From Candidatus Venteria ishoeyi (GTDB taxonomy: Bacteria > Pseudomonadota > Gammaproteobacteria > Beggiatoales > Beggiatoaceae), in NCBI RefSeq assembly GCF_030378065.1, contig NZ_JAUCGJ010000010.1:38619-102618 (forward strand): a stretch of 64,000 nucleotides of DNA. The letters run 5' to 3'. Position numbers and translations under genes: made by a program. The notes below the pieces were generated by a model, which searched no databases, had not been told where the DNA came from, and worked only from the letters and a program-made list of their open reading frames with translations. Shown here one piece after another: positions 9,879-17,996 of the stretch (position 1 is its first letter; each line of letters starts with the position of its first letter).

Positions 9879-10291
9879 AACAGCGTTTAGTATCAGTCAA
9901 TCAGGGTTATACTTTGTTGGAAATCCTGATTGTATTGTTGCTTATCGGCCTGCTGAGTGCGCTGGTGATGCCGCGCTTGTCCGGTATTTATGACAGCATT
10001 CAAGCGGCTATGCAGCGTGATGAAGTTTTTTCCCAGATTAATGCTTTGGGTTATCTGGCTTTTCAGCAAAAACAGGGCTTTGTGCTGGAAAGTCTGCCTA
10101 TGGTTTCTTCTACGCTACCGTTAGAATTACCCGCTGACTGGACGCTGCAAACGGAAACGCCGATTTATTATCTTGCCAACGGGGCTTGCAGTGGTGGTAG
10201 AATTTATTTGCAATACCAACAACACACCGAGCAGGAACAAAACTGGGTTGCGGATTTAAGTCCGCCATTTTGTCACCTTCAGGCGGATTAG
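9875..10291 (+). CDS. gspH: Type II secretion minor pseudopilin, GspH-like
   Basis: About 138 residues. The prepilin signature G/YTLLEILIVLLLIGLLSALV is present, with Gly at -1 and Glu at +5. The first TTG in the frame (9914) lies inside the signature and would delete the cleavage site. No ATG, GTG or TTG occurs between the upstream stop at 9851 and 9914. The only plausible upstream start is the CTG at 9875, which overlaps the gspG stop as CTGA, like the common ATGA coupling. The mature part is short and poorly conserved, as expected for GspH. It sits between gspG and gspI, so the minor pseudopilin role is well supported. Confidence 0.75.
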   Translation: MKQRLVSVNQGYTLLEILIVLLLIGLLSALVMPRLSGIYDSIQAAMQRDEVFSQINALGYLAFQQKQGFVLESLPMVSSTLPLELPADWTLQTETPIYYLANGACSGGRIYLQYQQHTEQEQNWVADLSPPFCHLQAD

Positions 10292-10292
10292 C

Positions 10293-10745
10293 ATGCACCA
10301 GCTAATATCTAACCGGCAAAAAGGTTTCACCTTACTGGAAGCCATTGTTGCGCTGGTGCTGATTGCCACCGTGGGCATGACTTTGCTGGCCTGGATTAAC
10401 AGTCAGTTGATTACCCTGCAACGGATACAGGATAAGCAACGCGCTGATGTGGCGATTCAAAATACCCTGGATTTTATTCAGACACTAAATCCATTGCAAC
10501 AACCCACAGGAAAGGCAAACCTGGGTATGTATCAGATTTCCTGGCAAAGTACACTGCTAGAACCAGCCAAAGATGGCAAGTCTCCAGCGGGTACTTTGAG
10601 TTATTTCCAGGTGGGTTTATTTGAAATGGATGTGCAAGTGGCGCAAAATGAGCAGGAAATTATCACTTATCAAGTGCGTCAGGCCGGTTATAAACAAGTG
10701 CGTTTTCCAGAGGAACCCGATAGTCCGTTTTTTTTTAGGAGGTAA
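10293..10745 (+). CDS. gspI: Type II secretion minor pseudopilin, GspI-like
   Basis: 150 residues with the prepilin motif KG/FTLLEAIVALVLIATVGM; the Glu at +5 and the following helix are typical of GspI. The ATG is one base after the gspH stop. GspI normally forms the pseudopilus tip with GspJ and GspK; gspJ is far away at 54.8 kb and gspK is not in the window. The last two codons, AGG AGG, also form the Shine-Dalgarno of the next gene, so ubiK translation is probably coupled to this one. Confidence 0.82.
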   Translation: MHQLISNRQKGFTLLEAIVALVLIATVGMTLLAWINSQLITLQRIQDKQRADVAIQNTLDFIQTLNPLQQPTGKANLGMYQISWQSTLLEPAKDGKSPAGTLSYFQVGLFEMDVQVAQNEQEIITYQVRQAGYKQVRFPEEPDSPFFFRR

Positions 10746-10748
10746 ATG

Positions 10749-11033
10749 ATGAAATCCCCCGAATTTGAAAGTTTTTTTAAACAGTTTAATGATGTCTTAC
10801 CACGCGACCCGCTAGGGTTGAAAGCTGATTTTGAAAAAAATCTGCGCGCTGCCATGCAAACCGCATTTAATAAAATGAATCTGGTCAGCCGTGAAGAATT
10901 TGATGTGCAGGCTGCTGTTTTATTACGCACCCGTGAAAAACTTGAAGCCCTGGAAGCCAAGGTCACGGCGCTGGAAGTCAGGCTACAGGCACAGGATGAG
11001 GAAGAACAACGCAGGCGCAGTGCATTCGGCTGA
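10749..11033 (+). CDS. ubiK: Ubiquinone biosynthesis accessory factor UbiK (YqiC/BMFP family)
   Basis: About 94 residues. It has the amphipathic N-terminal helix (SPEFESFFKQFNDVLP), then SREEFDVQAAVLLRTREKLEALEAKV, the conserved BMFP coiled coil that trimerises. UbiK helps the UbiJ-centred ubiquinone-synthesis complex in aerobic proteobacteria. Two adjacent ATGs exist at 10746 and 10749; the AGGAGG at 10737-10742 gives better spacing to the second, but 10746 is possible. It is followed by the comM gene, the standard yqiC-yifB pairing, with a one-base overlap. Confidence 0.9.
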   Translation: MKSPEFESFFKQFNDVLPRDPLGLKADFEKNLRAAMQTAFNKMNLVSREEFDVQAAVLLRTREKLEALEAKVTALEVRLQAQDEEEQRRRSAFG

Positions 11034-12541
11034 TGTCTCTCGCCGTCGTTCACAGTCGGGCGCAACAAGGCATTGATGCGCTGTCTGTCACTATTGAAGT
11101 CCATCTGACCAACGGCAGCACTTTTCTCTCCATTGTTGGTTTGCCGGAAACTGCGGTTAAAGAAAGCAAGGATCGCGTGCGTAGCGCCTTGCTCAATGCC
11201 TTGTTTGAGTTCCCCAATAAACGTTTCACCATCAACCTGGCACCCGCCGATCTACCCAAGGAAGGCGGACGTTTTGACTTGCCGATTGCGCTGGGTATAT
11301 TGGCGGCTTCCGGGCAGATTTCCGGGGACTTGCTTGGTCAATATGAATGTGTGGGAGAGCTGGCGCTCAGTGGCGAGTTGCGCCCGGTGCGGGGTGTTTT
11401 GCCGGTGGCGCTGGCGGCGCGGGATGCCGGACGCAAGTTGATCGTGCCCTTAGCCAATGCCGAAGAAGCGGCAATGGTGGAAGGTGCGGAAGTGTTTCCG
11501 GCGCGGCATTTATTGGATGTCTGCAATCATCTGGGGCAGCAAAACAGTTTATCCCAACAGGCGCGCAGTGAATGGGCCAGTCAAGCCCCGTATTATGCCG
11601 ATCTTAAAGAGGTTTATGGGCAGCACCAGGCCAAACGTGCGTTAGAAATCGCCGCTGCCGGTGGTCATCATTTATTATTTGTCGGCCCACCGGGTACTGG
11701 CAAAACCATGTTAGCCAGCCGTCTGCCCGGCATTCTGCCCATGATGACTGAAGCGGAAAGCATTGCCTGCGCCGCCGTGCAATCCATTACCACTTCCGGT
11801 TTTAATCCTGAGCATTGGGGTGAGCGCCCATTTCGCGCACCACATCATACTGCTTCCGGGGTGGCTTTGGTGGGTGGCGGCAATCAGCCGCGTCCTGGCG
11901 AAATTTCTATGGCGCATCACGGGGTCTTGTTTTTGGATGAATTGCCGGAATTCAGTCGTCAGGTGCTGGAAGTATTGCGCGAGCCTCTGGAATCGGGGCA
12001 TATCACTATTTCCCGCGCTGCACAGCAAGCCAACTTTCCGGCAGAGTTTCAATTGATCGCGGCGATGAATCCCTGCCCTTGCGGTTATTTGGGTGATGCC
12101 GGTGGGCGTTGTCATTGCACAGCAGAGCAGGTGCAGCGTTATCAAAGCCGGATTTCCGGGCCGTTGCTGGATCGCATTGATTTACATGTCACGGTGTTAA
12201 ACATCCCCCGCGCGCAACGCCGGGAAAGTCATACCCAACGCGAGGACAGTCGCAGTGTGCAGGCGCGGGTCAGCGCCGCCCGCGAGCGGCAGTTATTACG
12301 GCGCAATAAACCCAATCATGCGCTGAATAATACGGAAATCGAATATGATTGCGCCTTATCCCCGGCAGATGAGCAATTACTGGACAGCGCGATTGATAAA
12401 CTGGGGCTTTCTGCGCGCGCCTGGCATCGGGTTTTAAAAGTGGCGCGCACCATTGCTGATTTGGATGCTGCGCCCAAAATTCAAAGCCAGCACCTCAGTG
12501 AAGCCTTGAGTTATCGGCAACTGGATCGAAAGCGAATATGA
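11033..12541 (+). CDS. comM: ComM/YifB-family Mg-chelatase-like AAA+ ATPase
   Basis: 502 residues. The N-terminal ~170 residues carry the YifB domain (SIVGLPETAVKESKDRVR). Walker A GPPGTGKT is at about 218-225. The MCM/chelatase core includes a Walker B region GVLFLDELPEF, and the C-terminal chelatase-like region contains the CPCGYLGD and CHCT cysteines around a zinc site. In Vibrio, ComM is a helicase that promotes branch migration during natural transformation. It overlaps ubiK by one base and the acetyltransferase by four (ATGA). Confidence 0.93.
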   Translation: MSLAVVHSRAQQGIDALSVTIEVHLTNGSTFLSIVGLPETAVKESKDRVRSALLNALFEFPNKRFTINLAPADLPKEGGRFDLPIALGILAASGQISGDLLGQYECVGELALSGELRPVRGVLPVALAARDAGRKLIVPLANAEEAAMVEGAEVFPARHLLDVCNHLGQQNSLSQQARSEWASQAPYYADLKEVYGQHQAKRALEIAAAGGHHLLFVGPPGTGKTMLASRLPGILPMMTEAESIACAAVQSITTSGFNPEHWGERPFRAPHHTASGVALVGGGNQPRPGEISMAHHGVLFLDELPEFSRQVLEVLREPLESGHITISRAAQQANFPAEFQLIAAMNPCPCGYLGDAGGRCHCTAEQVQRYQSRISGPLLDRIDLHVTVLNIPRAQRRESHTQREDSRSVQARVSAARERQLLRRNKPNHALNNTEIEYDCALSPADEQLLDSAIDKLGLSARAWHRVLKVARTIADLDAAPKIQSQHLSEALSYRQLDRKRI

Positions 12542-12960
12542 GCTTTTCTATTATCACCACGGATTGGTTGTCCCAGCAAGGTGCATTAAAGTTCATTCGT
12601 GAGCAGGTCTTTATTGCAGAACAAGCCGTGCCGCTGGCATTGGAATGGGACGGCCTGGATGAAGCTGCCCGGCATTGGCTGGCAGTGGATAAAAAACATC
12701 AGCCCATAGGCTGTGCGCGTTTGCTCAGTACCGGGCAAATCGGGCGCATGGCAGTATTAAAACCCTGGCGTGGTCAGGGTGTGGGACGCGCCTTGTTGAC
12801 TGCAATTTTAAGCGCCAGCACAGCCCAAAATGGGGTTAAGCTATTTTTACACGCACAGACAGATGCCATTGATTTTTATTTGGCTTTTGGCTTTAATGCG
12901 CGGGGTTCGGTCTTTTATGAAGCCGATATTCCCCATATCTATATGGAGTCATCAGCATAG
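12538..12960 (+). CDS. GNAT-family N-acetyltransferase
   Basis: 140 residues with the GNAT fold: a substrate-side start (FIREQVFIAEQAVPLALEWD), an acetyl-CoA-binding stretch IGRMAVLKPWRGQGVGRALL containing the Q/R-x-x-G-x-G/A pattern, and a C-terminal FYLAFGF strand-turn. It resembles the ElaA/YjcF subgroup, whose substrates are unknown. Its ATG overlaps the comM stop by four bases (ATGA) and its own TAG overlaps the GTG of the next gene, so it belongs to the same transcript. Confidence 0.88.
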   Translation: MSFSIITTDWLSQQGALKFIREQVFIAEQAVPLALEWDGLDEAARHWLAVDKKHQPIGCARLLSTGQIGRMAVLKPWRGQGVGRALLTAILSASTAQNGVKLFLHAQTDAIDFYLAFGFNARGSVFYEADIPHIYMESSA

Positions 12961-15900
12961 TGTCTGCAACAGCCTCCCATGCCAATTCGTCCAATCCTTA
13001 TTGGCTGTCAGAACGTTATGCCCTGGCGATGAGTGCTGGCAAAACAGGCATACTGGACTGGAGCCTGGAAACTGGTGAGTTTTATATTGATCCCACCTTA
13101 AAAGCACTGCTGGGTTATCAGGATGATGAGGTGGAAAATACCCTGGAAAGCTGGTATGCCTTAACCCACCAGGATGATCAGACACGCTTGAAACAGGTAT
13201 TTGAGCAATGCCTGCAAGGCGGCTTACAAAATTTTGAAATTGATCGGCGCATGTTGCGCAAAGATCATTCAATTTGTTGGTTTATTGCCAGGGGTCGGGT
13301 ATTACGGGATGAGCAAGGGCGTTTATTACGTCTGATTGGTACGGATACCGATATTTCCATGCGTAAACAGATTGGCCTGGATTTACAACAACGTGATCAC
13401 TTGTTACAGGGTTTGTCTCGCGCCACGCAGCAATTACTCACCACGCCGGATTACGAAGCCGCCATTTATCAGGCGCTAAAAAAGCTGGGGGAAGCTGCCA
13501 GCGTTGATCGGGTTTATGTGCTGGAAAATCGTGTCAATCTCCAGGGCGAGCAGGAAATGTGGCAACAATACCACTGGTTAAGTCCGAAGATCCCCCCCAC
13601 GCCATTACAGCGCCAAAATGGACAGAAATTCTCTTATGATCGGCAGTTACCAAGCTGGTATCAGCAATTGGAAACGGGGCAGGCGATTGCCGCCAGTATT
13701 AAAAACCTGTCAACAACTGAACAAGCCGTTTTAACGCCGCTGGGCATTGCTTCCATTCTGGTGATGCCGATTCATTTTCAAGGCAGTTTCTGGGGCTGCA
13801 TCGCATTTGATGACTGTCGCCAGCAGCGCGATTGGTCGCCGCATGAAATGACCATGTTGCAGGTGGCCGGGGACAGTATTCGCGCCACCATTGCCCGCCA
13901 GCAATCAGAATATGCTTTGCGGGAAAGTGAAATTAAATTTCGCAGTATTATTGAAAACAGCCGTGATGCGATTTTAATTGTGGATCAGCAAGGCTGTATT
14001 TTGTTTGCCAATCCTGCTGCTGAAACCTTGTTTCAGCGTTCCAGTGAGCAATTGACAGGGCAGCCGTTTGCCCTGGATATGCCATTGCAGGAAGGCAGCC
14101 AGGAAATGGAAATTTCTGATCAAGCGGGTAATATTCATATTATCGAACGCCAGATTGCCCGTAGCCGCTGGGAAGATCAAGATGTCTTTATTGCGTCTTT
14201 GCATGAGATTACCACCCGTAAACAAGCGGAACAAGCCTTACTGCATGCCAAAGAAAGTGCGGAATCGGCTAACCGGGTTAAAAGTGAGTTTCTGGCAACC
14301 ATGAGCCATGAAATTCGCACCCCCATGAATGGGGTGATTGGCATGACGGAGTTATTATTACAGACTTCCCTCACGCCATTGCAACGCCAATATATTGATA
14401 CCCTGCGCAGTTCCGGTAAAGGCTTGCTTTCCGTCATTAACGACATTCTTGATTTCTCTAAAATAGAAGCGGGCAAACTGGAGCTTGATCATATTGATTA
14501 TGAGTTGCCTGCTTTAATTGAAGATATTGTTATGATGTTTGCCAGCCAGGCTCAGCAAAAAGGTCTGGAACTGCTTTATCAACTCCCATTAAGCCTGCCC
14601 ACGCAAACCTTTAACGGTGATCCCGGACGCCTGCGCCAGATTCTGGTGAATTTGCTGGGCAATGCAATTAAATTTACCCATCATGGTGCGGTATTTCTGC
14701 AAGTGGAGTGTAGCCATGCATCCACGCAGGCTTTACTGGAATTTAAGGTCAGTGACACTGGCATCGGCATTAAAGCCGAAGATCAGATACGTTTATTTAC
14801 GCCATTCACTCAGGCAGACAGCTCTACCACCCGGTATTATGGCGGTACCGGGCTGGGTTTGGTGATTGCACGTAAACTGGTGGCATTAATGGCGGGTGAA
14901 ATTGGCGTACACAGCCAACCACAGCAGGGTTCAACCTTCTGGTTTAAAGTGCCGCTGCAACTGGGCACTACGCTGTCTAATATGCGCGTTGCTGAAAAAC
15001 GCCCGGAACTGTCGGGGCTGCGCGTGCTTATTGTGGATGATCATCCCGATAGTCAGAATCTGCTGAGCAGACAGTTACAACATTGGGGAATGTTGACACA
15101 AGTGGCTGGTTATGGTGAGGAAGCCTTATCCCTCATGAATGAACTGCGTACCATTGATGGTGTCGTGCCATTGGATTTAATTATTATTGATCAGGACATG
15201 CCGGATATGAATGGCATCATGCTGGCCACCCGTATTCGTCAGCAAGCCTCCTTAAAAAGTCTGCCTTTATTATTTCTGATGCCCATACATCATCTGGAAC
15301 GTATTGAGATTGATTATCAACTACTGCCTTTTATTCATAAACCGGTCAATAGCATTACATTACAGCAGGGTGTTTTACAGGCACTGGGGTATGAATCGAT
15401 AGAATCTGCGGACAATGAAGAACTCAACCAGCATAATCATTTACGAACCGAGCATATCGATCCCCATTGGCAATGCCCATACCGCCTCTTGTTGGTGGAA
15501 GACAATTTAATTAATCAGCAAGTTATCTTAAAAATGCTGAATAACCTGAGCTGCACTGTGGACGTGGCGAATAATGGTAAACACGCATTGGAAATGCTGA
15601 AAAAACATCATTATGCTTTAATTTTTATGGATTGCCATATGCCGGGTATGGATGGTTTTGAAACCACCGCCGTGATCCGTGAGCAGGAAGATAAGCTTAG
15701 TGAACAACAAGCAATGCCCATTATTGCCTTGACTGCTAATGCCATGCCAGGTGATAGAGATCGTTGCTTGCAGGCAGGCATGAGTGATTATCTCAGTAAG
15801 CCTGTCAGCAGTCATGATCTCTATCAAATGCTCAGACGTTGGTTAGAAGCAGTAACAGAAACCACGCCAAAAACCCCGGCAAGTCATAAACCAGATGACA

Positions 15901-16280
15901 GTAAGGCAACAAGGGATACAACAAAGGCCACTACAAAATTACTGGTGATTAGTCAAACCATGATTCAACGTCTGCGCAAGGAACAAAAAGACGGCAACAT
16001 TAACTGGCTGATTGATTTATACTTGCAAGAACTACCACATTATTTACAGGAAATTGAGCAGGCACTGAACCTACAGGATGCTGACGCACTTTATCTGTCG
16101 GCACACAAATGCAAAGGCAGTACCAGCAGTTTTGGCGGGCAGGAACTCTGCGGCATCTGCCTGCAACTGGAACAGGCTGCCAGGAAAATGGAATTGGATG
16201 CGGCGCAAGACTATATCAAGGCCCTTAAACCTGCTGCTGCGCGTATCAAAACTGCGTTGGAGTCGTTGAAATATGCTTAA
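12960..16280 (+). CDS. Hybrid sensor histidine kinase (PAS-GAF-PAS-HisKA-HATPase-REC-REC-Hpt)
   Basis: 1,106 residues from a GTG. Domains in order: a PAS_3-type domain (about 15-140), a GAF domain (about 150-310), a second PAS (about 320-420), HisKA with FLATMSHEIRTPMNG (His near residue 450), and HATPase with DTGIGI and GGTGLGL. Two receivers follow: RVLIVDDHPD...IIIDQDMPDMNG, then RLLLVEDNLI...IFMDCHMPGMDG...LSKPVS. A C-terminal Hpt domain contains SAHKCKGSTSSFG. There is no obvious transmembrane segment, so sensing is probably cytoplasmic. The architecture is that of a complete internal phosphorelay. It overlaps the next gene by eight bases, so that REC protein is its likely partner. Confidence 0.92.
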   Translation: MSATASHANSSNPYWLSERYALAMSAGKTGILDWSLETGEFYIDPTLKALLGYQDDEVENTLESWYALTHQDDQTRLKQVFEQCLQGGLQNFEIDRRMLRKDHSICWFIARGRVLRDEQGRLLRLIGTDTDISMRKQIGLDLQQRDHLLQGLSRATQQLLTTPDYEAAIYQALKKLGEAASVDRVYVLENRVNLQGEQEMWQQYHWLSPKIPPTPLQRQNGQKFSYDRQLPSWYQQLETGQAIAASIKNLSTTEQAVLTPLGIASILVMPIHFQGSFWGCIAFDDCRQQRDWSPHEMTMLQVAGDSIRATIARQQSEYALRESEIKFRSIIENSRDAILIVDQQGCILFANPAAETLFQRSSEQLTGQPFALDMPLQEGSQEMEISDQAGNIHIIERQIARSRWEDQDVFIASLHEITTRKQAEQALLHAKESAESANRVKSEFLATMSHEIRTPMNGVIGMTELLLQTSLTPLQRQYIDTLRSSGKGLLSVINDILDFSKIEAGKLELDHIDYELPALIEDIVMMFASQAQQKGLELLYQLPLSLPTQTFNGDPGRLRQILVNLLGNAIKFTHHGAVFLQVECSHASTQALLEFKVSDTGIGIKAEDQIRLFTPFTQADSSTTRYYGGTGLGLVIARKLVALMAGEIGVHSQPQQGSTFWFKVPLQLGTTLSNMRVAEKRPELSGLRVLIVDDHPDSQNLLSRQLQHWGMLTQVAGYGEEALSLMNELRTIDGVVPLDLIIIDQDMPDMNGIMLATRIRQQASLKSLPLLFLMPIHHLERIEIDYQLLPFIHKPVNSITLQQGVLQALGYESIESADNEELNQHNHLRTEHIDPHWQCPYRLLLVEDNLINQQVILKMLNNLSCTVDVANNGKHALEMLKKHHYALIFMDCHMPGMDGFETTAVIREQEDKLSEQQAMPIIALTANAMPGDRDRCLQAGMSDYLSKPVSSHDLYQMLRRWLEAVTETTPKTPASHKPDDSKATRDTTKATTKLLVISQTMIQRLRKEQKDGNINWLIDLYLQELPHYLQEIEQALNLQDADALYLSAHKCKGSTSSFGGQELCGICLQLEQAARKMELDAAQDYIKALKPAAARIKTALESLKYA

Positions 16281-17955
16281 TTTGTGTTCACAAGATGATG
16301 TCCAAAAACTCTTGGTTGTTGATGATGACCTGGTTGTACGCAGCATGTTGCAACGTTTACTGGAAGAACAGAATTATCAGGTGGTGACGGCGGAAAATGG
16401 TGAACAGGCCGTCTTGGAAGTCGCCAAACATCTGCCTGACCTAGTCTTAATGGATGCCGCCATGCCGGTTATGGATGGGTTTCAGGCTTGCCAGTTCCTG
16501 CGCGAACACCCGGAAAGCGCAGAAATTCCCGTCATAATGCTGACCTCACTAAATGATGAAGAATCAGTGGATAAAGCCTTTGACAGCGGTGCCGTCGAAT
16601 ACATTACCAAACCAATCAACTGGGCGGTGCTGCGTAACCGTATCTCATTACTGATTAATACAAAACGTGCGCTGAGTGCACTTAGTAATAGCGAAGCGCG
16701 GTTTCGCTGCCTCTATGAACAAGCCACCATTGGCATTGCCATCACCAGCACCCAGGGACAAATTCAGGATGCCAATCCCACATTGCAAAATCTGCTGGAT
16801 CAAGATGATGAGCAACTATGCGAGCGTTTTATTAACGAATTGTTTTTACCTGCCGACAGCCCGATTGAGGCAGAATTTCAAAAACAACTTTATAATGGCG
16901 AGCGCAATGATTACCAGATGGACAAGTATTTTTTCCGCAAAGACGGGCAGCGCGGCTGGGCGCGGCTGACGACTTCTCTGGTATTTGATGATGAGGGAGA
17001 TCCGGTTTCCAGTATTTATTTAATTGAAGATATTACCCGGCAGACTCAGAACCGCACCCGCCAGCGTATTGCTGCCAAAGTTTTTGAAACTACCACAGAA
17101 CCGGTTATGATCACTGATGCCAATGGCGTGATTATGGATGTCAATCAAGCGTTTACCCAGTTAACCGGTTATCATTACGAAGAACTGCTGGATCAACATC
17201 CCACCCTGTTTGACTCTGGTCGCCAGGATGAGATGTTTTTCAGCCAGATGTGGAATACGCTGAGAGATACCGGCGGCTGGCAAGGGCAAATCAGCAATCG
17301 CTATAAAGATGGTGGTATTTACCAGCAAATGCTGAGTATCAGCGGCGTGCGTGATGAACAAAATGAAATCAGCGCGTATGTTGCGTTTTATTCTGACTGT
17401 CGAGCAGAAACCCAGGCCAGTCCACGCGCTGAAACCCCGAAAACGGATCACAGCCTGGATATGCTCACCGGTTTGCCAGGACGTCAGCGTTTTCAGGGAC
17501 AACTCACCCGCGCCTGTCGCAATGGCAGTAGTCTGGCCCTGTTTATTATCGACTTTGACAACTTTCGCGCCATTAATAAAAATTTTGGTTATGAAATGGG
17601 CGATCAATGCCTGCAAGAACTCGCTAAACGCCTGCGCCTGTGCGCGCCTGATGAACACATGCTGGCGCGCCTGGAAGAAGACAGTTTTGCCCTGCTGTTA
17701 TACCCGCTGGAACAGCGTTATGATATTAACCTGATGGCGGAAAGAATTATTGCCAACCTGATTCCCGTCATGCAAATCGGGATTCACGACATTCAGATCG
17801 ACTGTAATATCGGTATTGGTTTTCACCCCGGCGGCCTCAAGGAGAAAACCAGCGAGTGTATGGAAGCACTGCAACAACACGCTGATCTGGCAATGCATTT
17901 ATCTCGCCAGTCGGGCAAAAATACCTATCAGATTTTTTCCGAAATTGAGTTCTAA
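16273..17955 (+). CDS. Response regulator with REC-PAS-PAS and a degenerate GGDEF domain
   Basis: 560 residues. The REC domain has VVDDDLVVR, the phosphoacceptor region LVLMDAAMPVMDG and the Lys in YITKPIN. Two PAS domains follow (about 135-260 and 265-380). The C-terminal region aligns with GGDEF enzymes (LTGLPGRQRF, IIDFDNFRAINKNFGYEMGD), but the signature loop reads ARLEEDSFALLL instead of R-x-GGDEF. That loss should abolish diguanylate cyclase activity. A GTP- or c-di-GMP-responsive or purely structural role is possible. No EAL domain is present. It overlaps the upstream hybrid kinase gene by eight bases. Confidence 0.9.
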   Translation: MLNLCSQDDVQKLLVVDDDLVVRSMLQRLLEEQNYQVVTAENGEQAVLEVAKHLPDLVLMDAAMPVMDGFQACQFLREHPESAEIPVIMLTSLNDEESVDKAFDSGAVEYITKPINWAVLRNRISLLINTKRALSALSNSEARFRCLYEQATIGIAITSTQGQIQDANPTLQNLLDQDDEQLCERFINELFLPADSPIEAEFQKQLYNGERNDYQMDKYFFRKDGQRGWARLTTSLVFDDEGDPVSSIYLIEDITRQTQNRTRQRIAAKVFETTTEPVMITDANGVIMDVNQAFTQLTGYHYEELLDQHPTLFDSGRQDEMFFSQMWNTLRDTGGWQGQISNRYKDGGIYQQMLSISGVRDEQNEISAYVAFYSDCRAETQASPRAETPKTDHSLDMLTGLPGRQRFQGQLTRACRNGSSLALFIIDFDNFRAINKNFGYEMGDQCLQELAKRLRLCAPDEHMLARLEEDSFALLLYPLEQRYDINLMAERIIANLIPVMQIGIHDIQIDCNIGIGFHPGGLKEKTSECMEALQQHADLAMHLSRQSGKNTYQIFSEIEF

Positions 17956-17996
17956 AACAAATACAACTTATGATATTCCATGGAAGGATGCCCACA

